64,000 bases of DNA from Comamonadaceae bacterium (GTDB lineage: Bacteria; Pseudomonadota; Gammaproteobacteria; Burkholderiales; Burkholderiaceae_C), in assembly GCA_947378785.1 (NCBI GenBank), contig CANCLK010000006.1:1-64000 (forward strand). Reading direction: 5' to 3'. Both the position numbers and the translations under genes were made by a program. Of the stretch, positions 1 to 9,364 are shown piece by piece; position 1 is the first letter of the stretch; each line of letters opens with the position of its first letter. The notes beneath the pieces were generated by a model. The model was not told the DNA's origin and made no database searches. It worked only from the letters and a program-made list of their open reading frames with translations.

Positions 1-252
1 GTCTTCTTGGGTGAAAACACGGTGGAGAAAGGCCGCATGAAAGAGCGCAACTTTGACACCTACCCTCTGATGCGCCTGAAAGAAACCCCTAAGGTGGAAA
101 CCGTTTTGGTGCCCACTGGCGACTTCTGGGGTGGCGTGGGTGAACCCACTATTTGCGTCGTGGGCCCTGCAGTTCTCAATGCGATTTATGCAGCCACTGG
201 TAAACCACAGCGTGACTTACCGTTGCGTAAACATGGCTTGACCTTGGTGTAA
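1..252 (+). CDS. Xanthine dehydrogenase / isoquinoline 1-oxidoreductase-type molybdopterin-binding subunit, C-terminal fragment (5' truncated by window)
   Basis: Open in frame from base 1; ...NFDTYPLMRLKETPKVETVLVP...GGVGEPTICVVGPAVLNAIYAATGKPQRDLPLR resembles the C-terminus of the large subunit of this family. Confidence 0.75.
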   Translation, partial: VFLGENTVEKGRMKERNFDTYPLMRLKETPKVETVLVPTGDFWGGVGEPTICVVGPAVLNAIYAATGKPQRDLPLRKHGLTLV

Positions 253-302
253 ATGCGGTGTGCGGCAAGGCCTCAGGCAGGCCTTGCCGCTGCTCGCTGG
301 CG

Positions 303-1070
303 TCAGCGTCGAATCGATGGGCCGTCTAACGGCATGCCGTTCGCACGCACCTTCAAGAAGAGCTCCAACTGTCTCAGGTTCGCGCTACCGGGCGGCGGTA
401 ACGTGGCCTGCACACCTGAGTAGCAGGCACGCAAACGACGGTCTATCGACCCCATGTTTTGTCAATTCAAACGGTAAATTGGAAAGCCAGAGGGGTGGCC
501 TGGACTGACTATCTCGGCACGCAGGTTGACGCCTACCTTGCCATCGTGGCAATGCATACATGCCAAGTTAAGACGTCCTATGCGTGTGGCGTAGAGTTGT
601 GCGCCTTGTGCTAACTCGTCCTGCCAGCGTTGCTGGCCTGCCGCGTCCGCTGGCGCTTGGGCGTGAATTGTTTGCCCCTTGGCAACGCTGTGGAGCAGGG
701 CACTGAGTGTCAGCGTGTCGTCGTCTTCCAAGCCCTTGGGGTGTTGACCCACACGCTGGCGACACACATTGATTTGATCTTCTAGATTGATCAAACGCGT
801 GTTCTTGTTGCGAGTGATCAAGCGCGGAAATTCAGCAGCCGATGTGCGCAAAGTCTCGGGTGCGTGATGGCAACTTTGACAGTCGTTGCGCCATAAGGTT
901 TGGCCTTTTTCAACCCACAGTGAGATCGGGTTGACATCGGCGTCTTGCTGCATGGCTTGCAGTTGTGGCGTTAAAAATTGGTTGCCGCTGAGCCGTGTTT
1001 GTGCACTCAACGGCTGTCCGAGCCCTATGGCCAAACCCAGCATGCATGGCCAGAAGCTGCGTCGGTGCAT
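303..1070 (-). pseudogene. soxA: soxA (diheme cytochrome c SoxA) interrupted by an in-frame TGA at 462-464
   Basis: ORF 462..1070 has two CxxCH motifs and ends ...GHPSGFPIYRLN*. The same frame continues after the TGA as QNMGSIDRRLRACYSGVQATLPPPGSANLRQLELFLKVRANGMPLDGPSIRR* (stop at 303-305), the expected SoxA C-terminal region. Confidence 0.8.
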
Positions 1071-1075
1071 GGTGT

Positions 1076-1414
1076 TCAGCTGTAGAGCACAGGGCGTCGC
1101 ATTTGGCCTGTCCGTCCTTGATGGTCTGCCCAGCTCACCACCATGTCAGCCGCTTGCGGTGGCAAGGTGAACGAAAAAAATAACATGGGGTTGGCTGCCA
1201 TGCCAGTACCTAACTCGGCTTCAAAAATCAGTGCGTCGCCCATGTGCACTTTGACGAATTGCAAAATGTCTTTTGCCACATGCGCGCCTGAACCATCGTA
1301 TCGAAATCCTGTTTCCATCATGTGCCCAATTAACAAACGCACTTCCACCTCGGCGTTGGGACGCAAAGGACCAGAGAGCGACAGGCGAACACGAAGGTCG
1401 AGCGTTTGCGACAT
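1076..1414 (-). CDS. soxZ: Thiosulfate oxidation carrier complex protein SoxZ
   Basis: 112 aa; SoxZ-like Ig-fold sequence, adjacent to soxY. Confidence 0.85.
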   Translation of the reverse strand: MSQTLDLRVRLSLSGPLRPNAEVEVRLLIGHMMETGFRYDGSGAHVAKDILQFVKVHMGDALIFEAELGTGMAANPMLFFSFTLPPQAADMVVSWADHQGRTGQMRRPVLYS

Positions 1415-1419
1415 GTTAT

Positions 1420-1872
1420 TCAGGTCTCGTCAAAACAAGCTGTCGCGGTGACCACCGTGTGGGTGGGGCGTCCCAGACTTGTTCCATCGTTGAGTTGTGC
1501 CAACACCCAGACTTCCTGAGTCATGGCGAGGCGAATGCGGGTGCTAAATGTCAACCGTGCATTGGGTTGCCCTAGCTTGAGCCGCAAGATGACACGGTTT
1601 GGGTTTTCGGGGGCGATGATTTCAAAGCCCACCAGCTGTTGACCCGCAGGCGCTTGCAGCGTGAACTGCAAAGGGATGGCATTGTTGTTGTCAGCCAGGG
1701 CCGGCATGGTGACTTCAATGCCGGTGGTTTGTAACCCGCGGGAAAGTAGGTCGGCTTGTGAGTTGGGGTCTGCTGCGGACAACGCATTTGACGTGCCACA
1801 CAAGCCCATCGCACCTAGACCCAAGCGCGCAAGGCAGTGACGACGGGGCAATGGTGTCTGTGAATTCAACAT
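1420..1872 (-). CDS. soxY: Sulfur carrier protein SoxY, atypical C-terminus
   Basis: Start at MLNSQTPLPRRHCLARLGLG (1872), signal-like N-terminus, SoxY-like body; ends TATACFDET instead of GGCGG. Confidence 0.75.
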   Translation of the reverse strand: MLNSQTPLPRRHCLARLGLGAMGLCGTSNALSAADPNSQADLLSRGLQTTGIEVTMPALADNNNAIPLQFTLQAPAGQQLVGFEIIAPENPNRVILRLKLGQPNARLTFSTRIRLAMTQEVWVLAQLNDGTSLGRPTHTVVTATACFDET

Positions 1873-1883
1873 GACTTTGAACT

Positions 1884-2294
1884 TTAGCGCAAAGTGGCTA
1901 AGGCTGCTGTCACATTGTCTATTTCTTCCAAGCTGAGCATCGGGCGTGATGGACTGGCTTGCGTTGTGCCTTCTAGCGTGCCAAAGGGAGGCATCAGCGT
2001 ATGGGGGTTCATCTTGCGCGCATCCATGACCCATTGGCGTAGTTGAGCCAAGCTATAACGGCTGGCCACACCGTCGAGAGAGGGGCCAAAATCGCCGTGC
2101 TTCCCAGTGGCGCCGTCAATTCCTTTGGCATCGCGCAACACGCTGATCTGATGACAGGTGACGCAGTTGCCTTGCTGGCGGTTGGCCATGATGCGCAAGC
2201 CCAGTTCGGTGCTACTCAGTGTTTGCGTCGTTCCCGCGCTTGCCCACAGACTGAGGCACAGTGCGATGCCGTTGGGAATGTGAATTAGTTTCAT
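1884..2294 (-). CDS. soxX: Sulfur oxidation c-type cytochrome SoxX
   Basis: Signal peptide, CVTCH heme motif, GDFGPSLDGVASRYSLAQLRQWVMDARKMNPHTLMPPFG; adjacent to soxY. Confidence 0.85.
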   Translation of the reverse strand: MKLIHIPNGIALCLSLWASAGTTQTLSSTELGLRIMANRQQGNCVTCHQISVLRDAKGIDGATGKHGDFGPSLDGVASRYSLAQLRQWVMDARKMNPHTLMPPFGTLEGTTQASPSRPMLSLEEIDNVTAALATLR

Positions 2295-2525
2295 GGACTG
2301 CCAACCGCTCAATATGACTTTTATTTTAGCGTCTTAGCTCCTATTGACTCCCCCGAAATTTCGCCCGGCTGGGCACGTAGATGCCGGCTGTCGGGCGCTG
2401 ATGTGAAGATGCTCTGAGGCGCTGTGTCTTTCAAGCGGCATGAGCCGCCGAGGGTTTTTCCCATCGTCGGGTGTCCCAAACAGGCGCATATTCGCCCGCA
2501 TCGAAGCAGAAAAAGAGACGACACG

Positions 2526-3248
2526 ATGGAAAACGAAGGGCGCGAGCGCCGCATATTTCTCAAGGGCGTGGTCGCCGGCGGCACGGTGGCGGTTGGCTCG
2601 GTGATGCCGCAGGCTGTGCAGGCTCAGCCGGTTGGCGCGGCGGCATCGACCACGCCTGCCACGAACCTGCCAGCGGGCTACACCTTCCTGACCCCCGATG
2701 AGGGCGTCTTCATCGAGGCGGTGGTTGACCACATGATTCCGGCCGACCAGTTCACGCCCAAGGGCACCGACCTCGGTGTGCACATTTACATTGACCGGGC
2801 ACTGTCCAGCGGCTGGGGCAAGGGTGAGCGGCTGTACCGGCAGGGGCCGTGGAAGCAAGGCTCGGCCAACCAGGGCTACCAGTTGCCGCTGACGCCCTCG
2901 GAGCTTTACCGCAACGCCATCGCCTCTTGCAACGAGCAGTGCGTGAAGCAGTACGGCAAGACCTTCGACAAGATGGCCGCCGAGCAGCGCGAGACCTTCT
3001 TGCTGGGCTTGCAGGGCGGTAAGGTGACGCTGGAGAACGGCCCGCCAGGGCGCACCTTCTTTGCCATGCTGTACCAGAACGTGATGGAAGGTATGTTCGC
3101 CGACCCGATGTACGGCGGCAACAAGGACAAGGCAGGCTGGAAGATGATCGGTTTCGGCGGCGTGGTGGCAGTGCACCAGCAGAACGTCGTGAAGTACCTG
3201 GGGAAGAAGTTTCCCGTGAACCCGCTCGGCATTGCCGACATGAGCTGA
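2526..3248 (+). CDS. Gluconate 2-dehydrogenase subunit 3 family protein (Tat signal)
   Basis: N-terminal MENEGRERRIFLKGVVAGG twin-arginine-like signal; upstream of a GMC oxidoreductase and cytochrome c. Confidence 0.85.
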   Translation: MENEGRERRIFLKGVVAGGTVAVGSVMPQAVQAQPVGAAASTTPATNLPAGYTFLTPDEGVFIEAVVDHMIPADQFTPKGTDLGVHIYIDRALSSGWGKGERLYRQGPWKQGSANQGYQLPLTPSELYRNAIASCNEQCVKQYGKTFDKMAAEQRETFLLGLQGGKVTLENGPPGRTFFAMLYQNVMEGMFADPMYGGNKDKAGWKMIGFGGVVAVHQQNVVKYLGKKFPVNPLGIADMS

Positions 3249-3265
3249 CCGGAGACAAGCACACC

Positions 3266-5044
3266 ATGGCAACCAGAAAACTCAAGGAAGTCGACGCCGT
3301 CATCATCGGTCTCGGCTGGACCGGCGGCATCCTCGCCAAGGAACTGTCCGAAGCGGGCATGAAGGTGGTGGCGCTCGAGCGCGGCCGCATGACCACCACC
3401 GAGGCCGACTTCCAAGTTCCCTTCGTGCGCGACGAGCTGCGCTACGTGCAGCGCCAAGAAATGATGCAGGACGCCGCGCGCGACACCCTCACCATGCGCA
3501 ACACCCAGGGGCAAGAAGCGCTGCCAGTGCGCCGGCTGGGTGCCTTCCTGCCCGGCGAGGCGGTTGGTGGCGCGGGCCTGCACTGGAGCGGTGGCACCTG
3601 GCGCTGGACTGATATGGAGTTCAAGGCGCGCAGCATGTACGAGGGCCGCTACGGCAAGGCGTATATCCCGGACGATAATTTCGTGCGCGACTGGGGCATC
3701 AGCTATGCCGAGATGGAGCCGTATTACGACAAGTTCGAGCGCACCGCCGCCGTCTCGGGTAAGGCGGGCAACTTGCGCGGCAATGTGCAGCCGGGCGGCA
3801 ACCCGTTCGAGGCGCCGCGCTTGCATGAGTACCCCAACCCGCCGCTCAACCCCATTCTGGCCTGCCAGATGTTCTCCGAGGCTGCGACGAAGGCCGGCTA
3901 TCATCCGTTTCCCCGGCCCGCTGCTAACTCGTCGCGGCCCTACACCAATCCGGACGGCGCCAGCTTCGGCGGTTGCCAGTACTGCGGCTTCTGCCAGCGC
4001 TTCGGCTGCGAGGCCAATGCCAAGGCCAGCCCGCACATGACGGTGGTGCCCGCGGCTTTGAAAAGCCCGAACTTCGAAATGCGTACCAATTCGTGGGTGA
4101 CCCGCATCTTGAAGGATGCACAGGCCAAGCGCGTCACCGGTGTGCTCTACACCAACCTGCTAACTGGCGAGGAACTGGAACAGCCCGCGCAGATGGTTTT
4201 TCTGTGCTCGTTCACGCTCAACAACACGCACCTGATGCTGCTGTCGGGCATCAGCCAACCCTACGACCCGGAAACGCAGAAGGGCGTGATCGGCCGCAAC
4301 TACTGCTACGAGACGCGTACTGCGGCCAACATGTTCTTCGAGGGCAAGGAGTTCAATCCCTTCATGTCGGCCGGCGGCACCAACGTCGTTATCGACGACT
4401 TCAACGCCAACTGGAGCTTCGACCGCGGGCCGCTCAACGTGGTGGGTGGCTACATCATGTCGGCCGGCCACAACACCAATCTGCCAATCGGTAACCGGCC
4501 GGTGCCGCGTGGCACGCCGGCATGGGGCTCGAAGTGGAAGGAGGCCACCGCCAAGTGGTTCGGTTCTTCCATGAGCATCAGCTCCAGCGGTGGCACGATG
4601 CCGCACCGCCACAACTACTTGGACTTGGACCCGACCTACAAGAACGTGTTCGGCCAGCCGCTGATGCGCATGACCTTCGACTTCAAGGACAACGATCACC
4701 GCATCAACGCGCACGCCGCGAAGATGGTCAACGAACTCGCCAAGTCACTCAATCCCACGTTCATGAGCGCGGCCAGTGGTGAGAAGCAGTCGTGGTCGGT
4801 CATCCCCTACCTGTCGACCCACAACGGGGGTGGCACTTCGATGGGCACCAGCCCGGCCGACAGCGCGGTGAACCCATGGCTACAAAGCTGGGACGCGCAC
4901 AACCTGTTCATCATGGGCGCCAGCACCTTCGCGCACAACGGCGCCTACCAGCCCACCGGCCTGGTTGGTGCGCTGGCCTACCGCACCGCCGACATGATCA
5001 AGAACCGCTATGTGAAGAACCCCGGCCCGCTGGTGTCGGCCTGA
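3266..5044 (+). CDS. GMC family oxidoreductase (gluconate dehydrogenase-type flavoprotein subunit)
   Basis: N-terminal DAVIIGLGWTGGILAKELSEAGMKVVALERG FAD-binding motif; C-terminal GMC-type NPWLQSWDAHNLFIMGASTFAHNGAYQPTGLVGALAYRTAD. Confidence 0.9.
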   Translation: MATRKLKEVDAVIIGLGWTGGILAKELSEAGMKVVALERGRMTTTEADFQVPFVRDELRYVQRQEMMQDAARDTLTMRNTQGQEALPVRRLGAFLPGEAVGGAGLHWSGGTWRWTDMEFKARSMYEGRYGKAYIPDDNFVRDWGISYAEMEPYYDKFERTAAVSGKAGNLRGNVQPGGNPFEAPRLHEYPNPPLNPILACQMFSEAATKAGYHPFPRPAANSSRPYTNPDGASFGGCQYCGFCQRFGCEANAKASPHMTVVPAALKSPNFEMRTNSWVTRILKDAQAKRVTGVLYTNLLTGEELEQPAQMVFLCSFTLNNTHLMLLSGISQPYDPETQKGVIGRNYCYETRTAANMFFEGKEFNPFMSAGGTNVVIDDFNANWSFDRGPLNVVGGYIMSAGHNTNLPIGNRPVPRGTPAWGSKWKEATAKWFGSSMSISSSGGTMPHRHNYLDLDPTYKNVFGQPLMRMTFDFKDNDHRINAHAAKMVNELAKSLNPTFMSAASGEKQSWSVIPYLSTHNGGGTSMGTSPADSAVNPWLQSWDAHNLFIMGASTFAHNGAYQPTGLVGALAYRTADMIKNRYVKNPGPLVSA

Positions 5045-5066
5045 TCTTCAACAAGAGAGCCAAACG

Positions 5067-5459
5067 ATGACTAGAGAAAAAAAGGCGTTCCCCCAGCTCT
5101 TGGCGACGGCGCTGTTGATGCTGGCCGGGTGGCAGGCCGCCGCGCAGGACGTCAAGCGCGGCGAGAAAGTGTTCGCTGACTGCCGTGCGTGCCACACCAT
5201 CGACCCCGGCGCCAACAACATCGGTCCATCGCTTGCTGGCATCATTGGCCGCAAGGCCGCAACGGTGGACGGCTTCCGCTATTCGCCGGCCATGAAGCGC
5301 AGCGGCATCATCTGGGACAAGGACACGCTGGCGGCCTTCATCGCCGATCCGCAGAAGGCGGTTCCGGCCAACCGAATGCCCTACGCGGGCATGCCCGAAC
5401 CGAAGGATGTGGCCGACCTGATCGCCTACTTGACGCAGGCCGGTGTCAGCGCCAAGTAG
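5067..5459 (+). CDS. c-type cytochrome (c-550-like)
   Basis: Signal peptide, CRACHTI heme motif, GPSLAGIIGRKAATVDGFRYSPAMK...NRMPYAGM. Confidence 0.88.
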   Translation: MTREKKAFPQLLATALLMLAGWQAAAQDVKRGEKVFADCRACHTIDPGANNIGPSLAGIIGRKAATVDGFRYSPAMKRSGIIWDKDTLAAFIADPQKAVPANRMPYAGMPEPKDVADLIAYLTQAGVSAK

Positions 5460-5527
5460 GCGACCGCCGGGCATCTCTTGCATGCCAATACGCATGCGGG
5501 TTTTTGACACGATCTGATTTGATCAAA

Positions 5528-5602
5528 TGGTGCCACCAACAGGAATCGAACCTGTATTTAGCGCTTAGGAGGCACTCGTTCTATCCGTTGAACTATGGCG
5601 GC
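5528..5602 (-). tRNA. tRNA-Arg (anticodon CCU), CCA encoded
   Basis: Reverse complement GCCGCCATAGTTCAACGGATAGAACGAGTGCCTCCTAAGCGCTAAATACAGGTTCGATTCCTGTTGGTGGCACCA; acceptor pairs GCCGCCA/TGGTGGC, anticodon stem AGTGC/GCGCT, loop CTCCTAA. Confidence 0.95.
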
Positions 5603-5671
5603 AGGCGTTGAATTGTAAGTCGACCATTTTGTTGCATTGACGAGGTAGCACTCAGCAAGTCTTTAGACGAT

Positions 5672-8600
5672 TCACTCATAGGGCACGGTGAAGATCAGGT
5701 CTATGGCGGTTTGTTCTCCGGCTTGGGCGCGCACGGTGAAGCGACGCGAGAGTTCGTAGAACATAAACAGCGTTCCCACCGTTCCCGCTAGCGAGCGCTC
5801 GTAGGCTGCATAAAAGTTGCGTGAAAAGCGCTTGCCCAGCGTGACGGCGCCCGCAGAAGCGGTGCTCGTGCCTGCACTGCTGGATGGCGCGCGGATGGAG
5901 AGCTCGTCAAGACCCAGCGACGCGGCTAGTCCGCCAGACATGCTGCCGCTTTTGCTGCCCAGCAACGCGAGAGCGGCCTGTTGCAGCAGGGCGGCTTCGG
6001 CACCGCCAGCAGCAGATGATCGGCCCAGCACCAGCCAGGATAATTTTTCGGCATCCGGCAAGTCGGGCTGAGCGTACAGACGCACACTGGGCAGCAAGGC
6101 CGTGCCCGTGATTTCCACGCCGACGCGCTGGGTCAGGTTGGGACGAATGGCCAAAATATTCAGGGTCGGATTGTCGATCGGGCCGGTGAATCTCAGCACC
6201 CCGGTTTCGACGTCTAGCCTTTGGCCGTAAGCGTTGTATTCGCCGCCGCGGGTCGTGATAGTGCCCAACAGCCGTGGCGTGCTCATGGAATCGCCAAGCA
6301 GGTTCAGTGAGCCGCGCATGCGCGTGTTGATGCCTTTGCCTTCAATGCGAAAGTCATTGCCAAGGTCGATCTGAATATCGATTTTCGCCATGCGGCTTTC
6401 ATGCATGGCCGTGCTGACTGCCGGTTGGCTTGTTTGTGTTGTTCGCACCCGCACATCGTCGGCAAGCTGCGGCCGACTTTCGTCGGGTAACACGATGCGG
6501 GCTTGATCAACTTTGAGGGCGCCATTGATGTTGGCGGCAGCGCCTGTGAGGGTGGCTTGGAGTTTCCCCGACAACGTGACCTGCCGGTCGCTGCGAATGC
6601 TGGCACGCAAACGATCAAGCTGCGCTGTCAGCGTGACTTGCGACGCACCATCGATCCAGTTGACGTCACCTTCCGCGCTGAGCAAGCCGCCGGTGTCGTT
6701 GGGGCCGGCACCGCGCAAGGTGAACTCATGGATGCGCATGCGCGTTCCATCCACCTGGGCACGCAGCCGGCCATGGCCGAACTCAATGCCATCGACCACG
6801 GAGCGAAGTGCCAAGTCATCGGCTTGCAAATTGCCAGAGAATTGCGGGGCTGATCGGGTCCCGCTGATGAGCATGTGGGTCCCCAGTGAGCCGCGCAGCC
6901 GCCAGCCTGGTGGCGCCAGCACAGACCATGCGCCAAGACGCGGCAGCTGTGCCTTCAGTTGACCGCTGATCGCCGCGTCTGCAGGCCATCCCCAGCCAGC
7001 GATCGTCGGTCCGTTTTGCGCGCTTGAATCATTTGTCGATCTGCGCGTGAGCGACGTGCGTAAAAGTCCTTCAGCTGTCCCGGCGCGCGCGCTGTCCCAG
7101 TGCAGTTGGGCGGTGAGCGTGCCCCCATCACTGTGGACATGGAGGCGAGCATCACGAATGCCTGCTGCGACACGCGTTGACGCGCCATCGGCGGTTTCCG
7201 CTTGCAACGTGAGGTCGCCGCTGCTGCGCGCCAGTTGTGCTTTGAGCTTCAGCGTCGAGCCCATCACGGCGTCCCATTCAGCATCAAAAATCAGATTGCC
7301 GACCAGGCCGGCGTTGCTAATTTGTGGCCCCAGTAGCAATTCCGCCCACGCCAACGGTAATCCTTTGAGCGAGCCAGCCGTGGCGACTTCACCCGGTTGC
7401 CATCTTGTTGATTGCCAAGCCAGCAGCGCTTGGCTGGGCGTTGCGTTGCGATCGCTATTTTTGGCGGTGGGGGCGGTCAAACTGGCTTGGCCAGAGCCCA
7501 GCTCGATCAAGTCGGCGGCGCCGCGCAAGTTAAAAGTGCGTTGCGATTCGAGGCGCCAAACACCCGCACCCAACGCTGGGTCTTGGACCGATAGTTTGAG
7601 TTGCTTGACGACCGCCTGCCACTGCGACACGGGCATGGCGTTGGCACCGCCTTCAGCACCAAGCTCCAGAGTGATGCGTCGTGTGCCGATGTCGGCCCGA
7701 CCCTTCGCCGTTAATTGCGTTTGGCTCAGACGTCCGTTCAGTCTGACTTGTACGTCGCGCAGCCGCAGGTCGGCTGTTGACGGCTGCCAGTCCAACGTCG
7801 GGACGGCCAGTGACGCTTTGAGTTGCGGATCGCGCCAGCCGCCTAGCCAGTCCACGGACAGCTGGCCACGGCCATTCGCGGCGGCAGATGCCAATGGCGC
7901 AGCCAGACCCGGTAGGCCACGCAACCAACGCAAAGCCTGTTGTACATCGGCAGCTTTCACGGTGAGTTGGCCGCTGCCGGTGGTCGGTTTCAACTCGCCG
8001 TTCGCTTGGGCCTCAATGCCGGGTGCAGACAGCCGCAGCTGGCCTTTGCCGCCCAAGGTTTTCGGCTCAAACTGGCCGCTGGCTGTGAGTTCTGCATCGC
8101 GCGTACGCATTTGCAGTGCGATGAGTTCGAGGGTGTCACCGACTGACTTGAGCGCTGCGCTTGCGTTCACACGCTGCTGGAACAGTCGGGAATCTAAGGC
8201 TGCAGGATTGATGTGTTGAAGCCGCACACTGACTCGCCAGTCGTTGCCCGTAGTTTTTAAATTCGTGTCGTCAGACCATTCGCCGCTGGCTTGCAGTCGT
8301 CCCGCGCCCAGCTGCGCATCCAGTGATCGCAACAAGGCTTTACCGCCGCGCCATTCACCGCTGGCTTGGAGCTGATCGAGGGGCAAGCGCTGCTGATCCC
8401 AAGGACCGGAACGGCGGTTTTGCAACGTGGTCTTGAGCGACCAGCCGGCAGGGCCTTGCGGCGCAACCTGCGCCGTACCGGTGAGTTGGGTTTGTGGGGC
8501 TTGGGGCCAGAGCATGGCTAGGTCGAGGTCGCGGAACGAGGCGTCGGCTTCAGGCAGTGGTTGCGCGGCCCAAGGCAAGACGTGCGCGCTGACGTTGGCT

Positions 8601-9364
8601 TGCGGTTGCAGGCCGCTGCGCGAGGTTGTACTGGCTGCGCTGTCGAGGTCTAGCGTGGCCTTCAAGGTGAATGCCGTCAGGGCGCCTTGGGCTGTGGCGT
8701 GAAGGGTCAAGGGCAGTGGCTGGGTACCGTTGGAAAGCGCCGCCTTGAGGACGCCCGACAGGCTGGCGTCTAGCGACATAGCGCCATCGGCGGCCAAGCT
8801 CGCACGGCCTTCGTAGCGGCCACCGGCGACTTGCACATGGGACAAGGTGATTGCGTGTTGCGCCCCGACATAGCGGTAGGTGGCACGCAGCTCTGTGGCC
8901 TGAACAGCGGGTTGACCGCCCCACGCGATGCGCCCAACCGCGAGGTCTTCCAGCGTGACGTCCAAGGGCAGGCGCAACGATGATGGCGGCGCTGTCTTGG
9001 GCGTGTCATTCGTGTCAATCGGGTCCAGCTGCAAACTCGCCAGATGCAGCCGGTCGATCTGCAGTCGGCCCGATAACAACGTCAGCACTTGCCAGCGCAG
9101 GTCAAGCTGCGATGCTGTGATGCGCAGGTCCTTGTCTTGCCAAATCAAGCGTCCAACGCGGCCACCTTGTCGGATGGAACCGCTCACAGCTTCAGTGCTC
9201 AAGCTGCTCGGGGCTGGCAACAGCATGGATTGGCTGACCCAGCGTAATGCCGTGGCGAGTGAGCCTTCGGTGCCACTCCACCACCAAATGCCGCCGGCCG
9301 TCAGCCCCAGTAGCAAAACTGTGCCAGCTAAAAAACGTGCAAAAAGGCGAAGTGTCCGTAGCAT
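5672..9364 (-). CDS. tamB: Translocation and assembly module protein TamB (DUF490)
   Basis: 1230 aa, N-terminal TM anchor, repetitive beta-rich body, C-terminal GGEYNAYGQRLDVETGVLRFTGPIDNPTLNILAIRP; adjacent to tamA. Confidence 0.9.
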   Translation of the reverse strand: MLRTLRLFARFLAGTVLLLGLTAGGIWWWSGTEGSLATALRWVSQSMLLPAPSSLSTEAVSGSIRQGGRVGRLIWQDKDLRITASQLDLRWQVLTLLSGRLQIDRLHLASLQLDPIDTNDTPKTAPPSSLRLPLDVTLEDLAVGRIAWGGQPAVQATELRATYRYVGAQHAITLSHVQVAGGRYEGRASLAADGAMSLDASLSGVLKAALSNGTQPLPLTLHATAQGALTAFTLKATLDLDSAASTTSRSGLQPQANVSAHVLPWAAQPLPEADASFRDLDLAMLWPQAPQTQLTGTAQVAPQGPAGWSLKTTLQNRRSGPWDQQRLPLDQLQASGEWRGGKALLRSLDAQLGAGRLQASGEWSDDTNLKTTGNDWRVSVRLQHINPAALDSRLFQQRVNASAALKSVGDTLELIALQMRTRDAELTASGQFEPKTLGGKGQLRLSAPGIEAQANGELKPTTGSGQLTVKAADVQQALRWLRGLPGLAAPLASAAANGRGQLSVDWLGGWRDPQLKASLAVPTLDWQPSTADLRLRDVQVRLNGRLSQTQLTAKGRADIGTRRITLELGAEGGANAMPVSQWQAVVKQLKLSVQDPALGAGVWRLESQRTFNLRGAADLIELGSGQASLTAPTAKNSDRNATPSQALLAWQSTRWQPGEVATAGSLKGLPLAWAELLLGPQISNAGLVGNLIFDAEWDAVMGSTLKLKAQLARSSGDLTLQAETADGASTRVAAGIRDARLHVHSDGGTLTAQLHWDSARAGTAEGLLRTSLTRRSTNDSSAQNGPTIAGWGWPADAAISGQLKAQLPRLGAWSVLAPPGWRLRGSLGTHMLISGTRSAPQFSGNLQADDLALRSVVDGIEFGHGRLRAQVDGTRMRIHEFTLRGAGPNDTGGLLSAEGDVNWIDGASQVTLTAQLDRLRASIRSDRQVTLSGKLQATLTGAAANINGALKVDQARIVLPDESRPQLADDVRVRTTQTSQPAVSTAMHESRMAKIDIQIDLGNDFRIEGKGINTRMRGSLNLLGDSMSTPRLLGTITTRGGEYNAYGQRLDVETGVLRFTGPIDNPTLNILAIRPNLTQRVGVEITGTALLPSVRLYAQPDLPDAEKLSWLVLGRSSAAGGAEAALLQQAALALLGSKSGSMSGGLAASLGLDELSIRAPSSSAGTSTASAGAVTLGKRFSRNFYAAYERSLAGTVGTLFMFYELSRRFTVRAQAGEQTAIDLIFTVPYE

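Noticed and set aside
462-464. TGA in soxA as selenocysteine or alternative genetic code
   Set aside because: The position corresponds to a family Trp rather than Cys, and TGA serves as the normal stop in many other genes here; nonsense mutation or sequence error is simpler. Readthrough cannot be excluded.
2906-4036. 376-aa minus-strand ORF opposite the GMC operon (also 2334..3272)
   Set aside because: Overlaps two confident genes and has low-complexity Ala/Arg/Leu composition.
7047-8219. 390-aa plus-strand ORF inside tamB
   Set aside because: Antisense shadow of tamB; Ser/Ala/Arg-rich, no domain.
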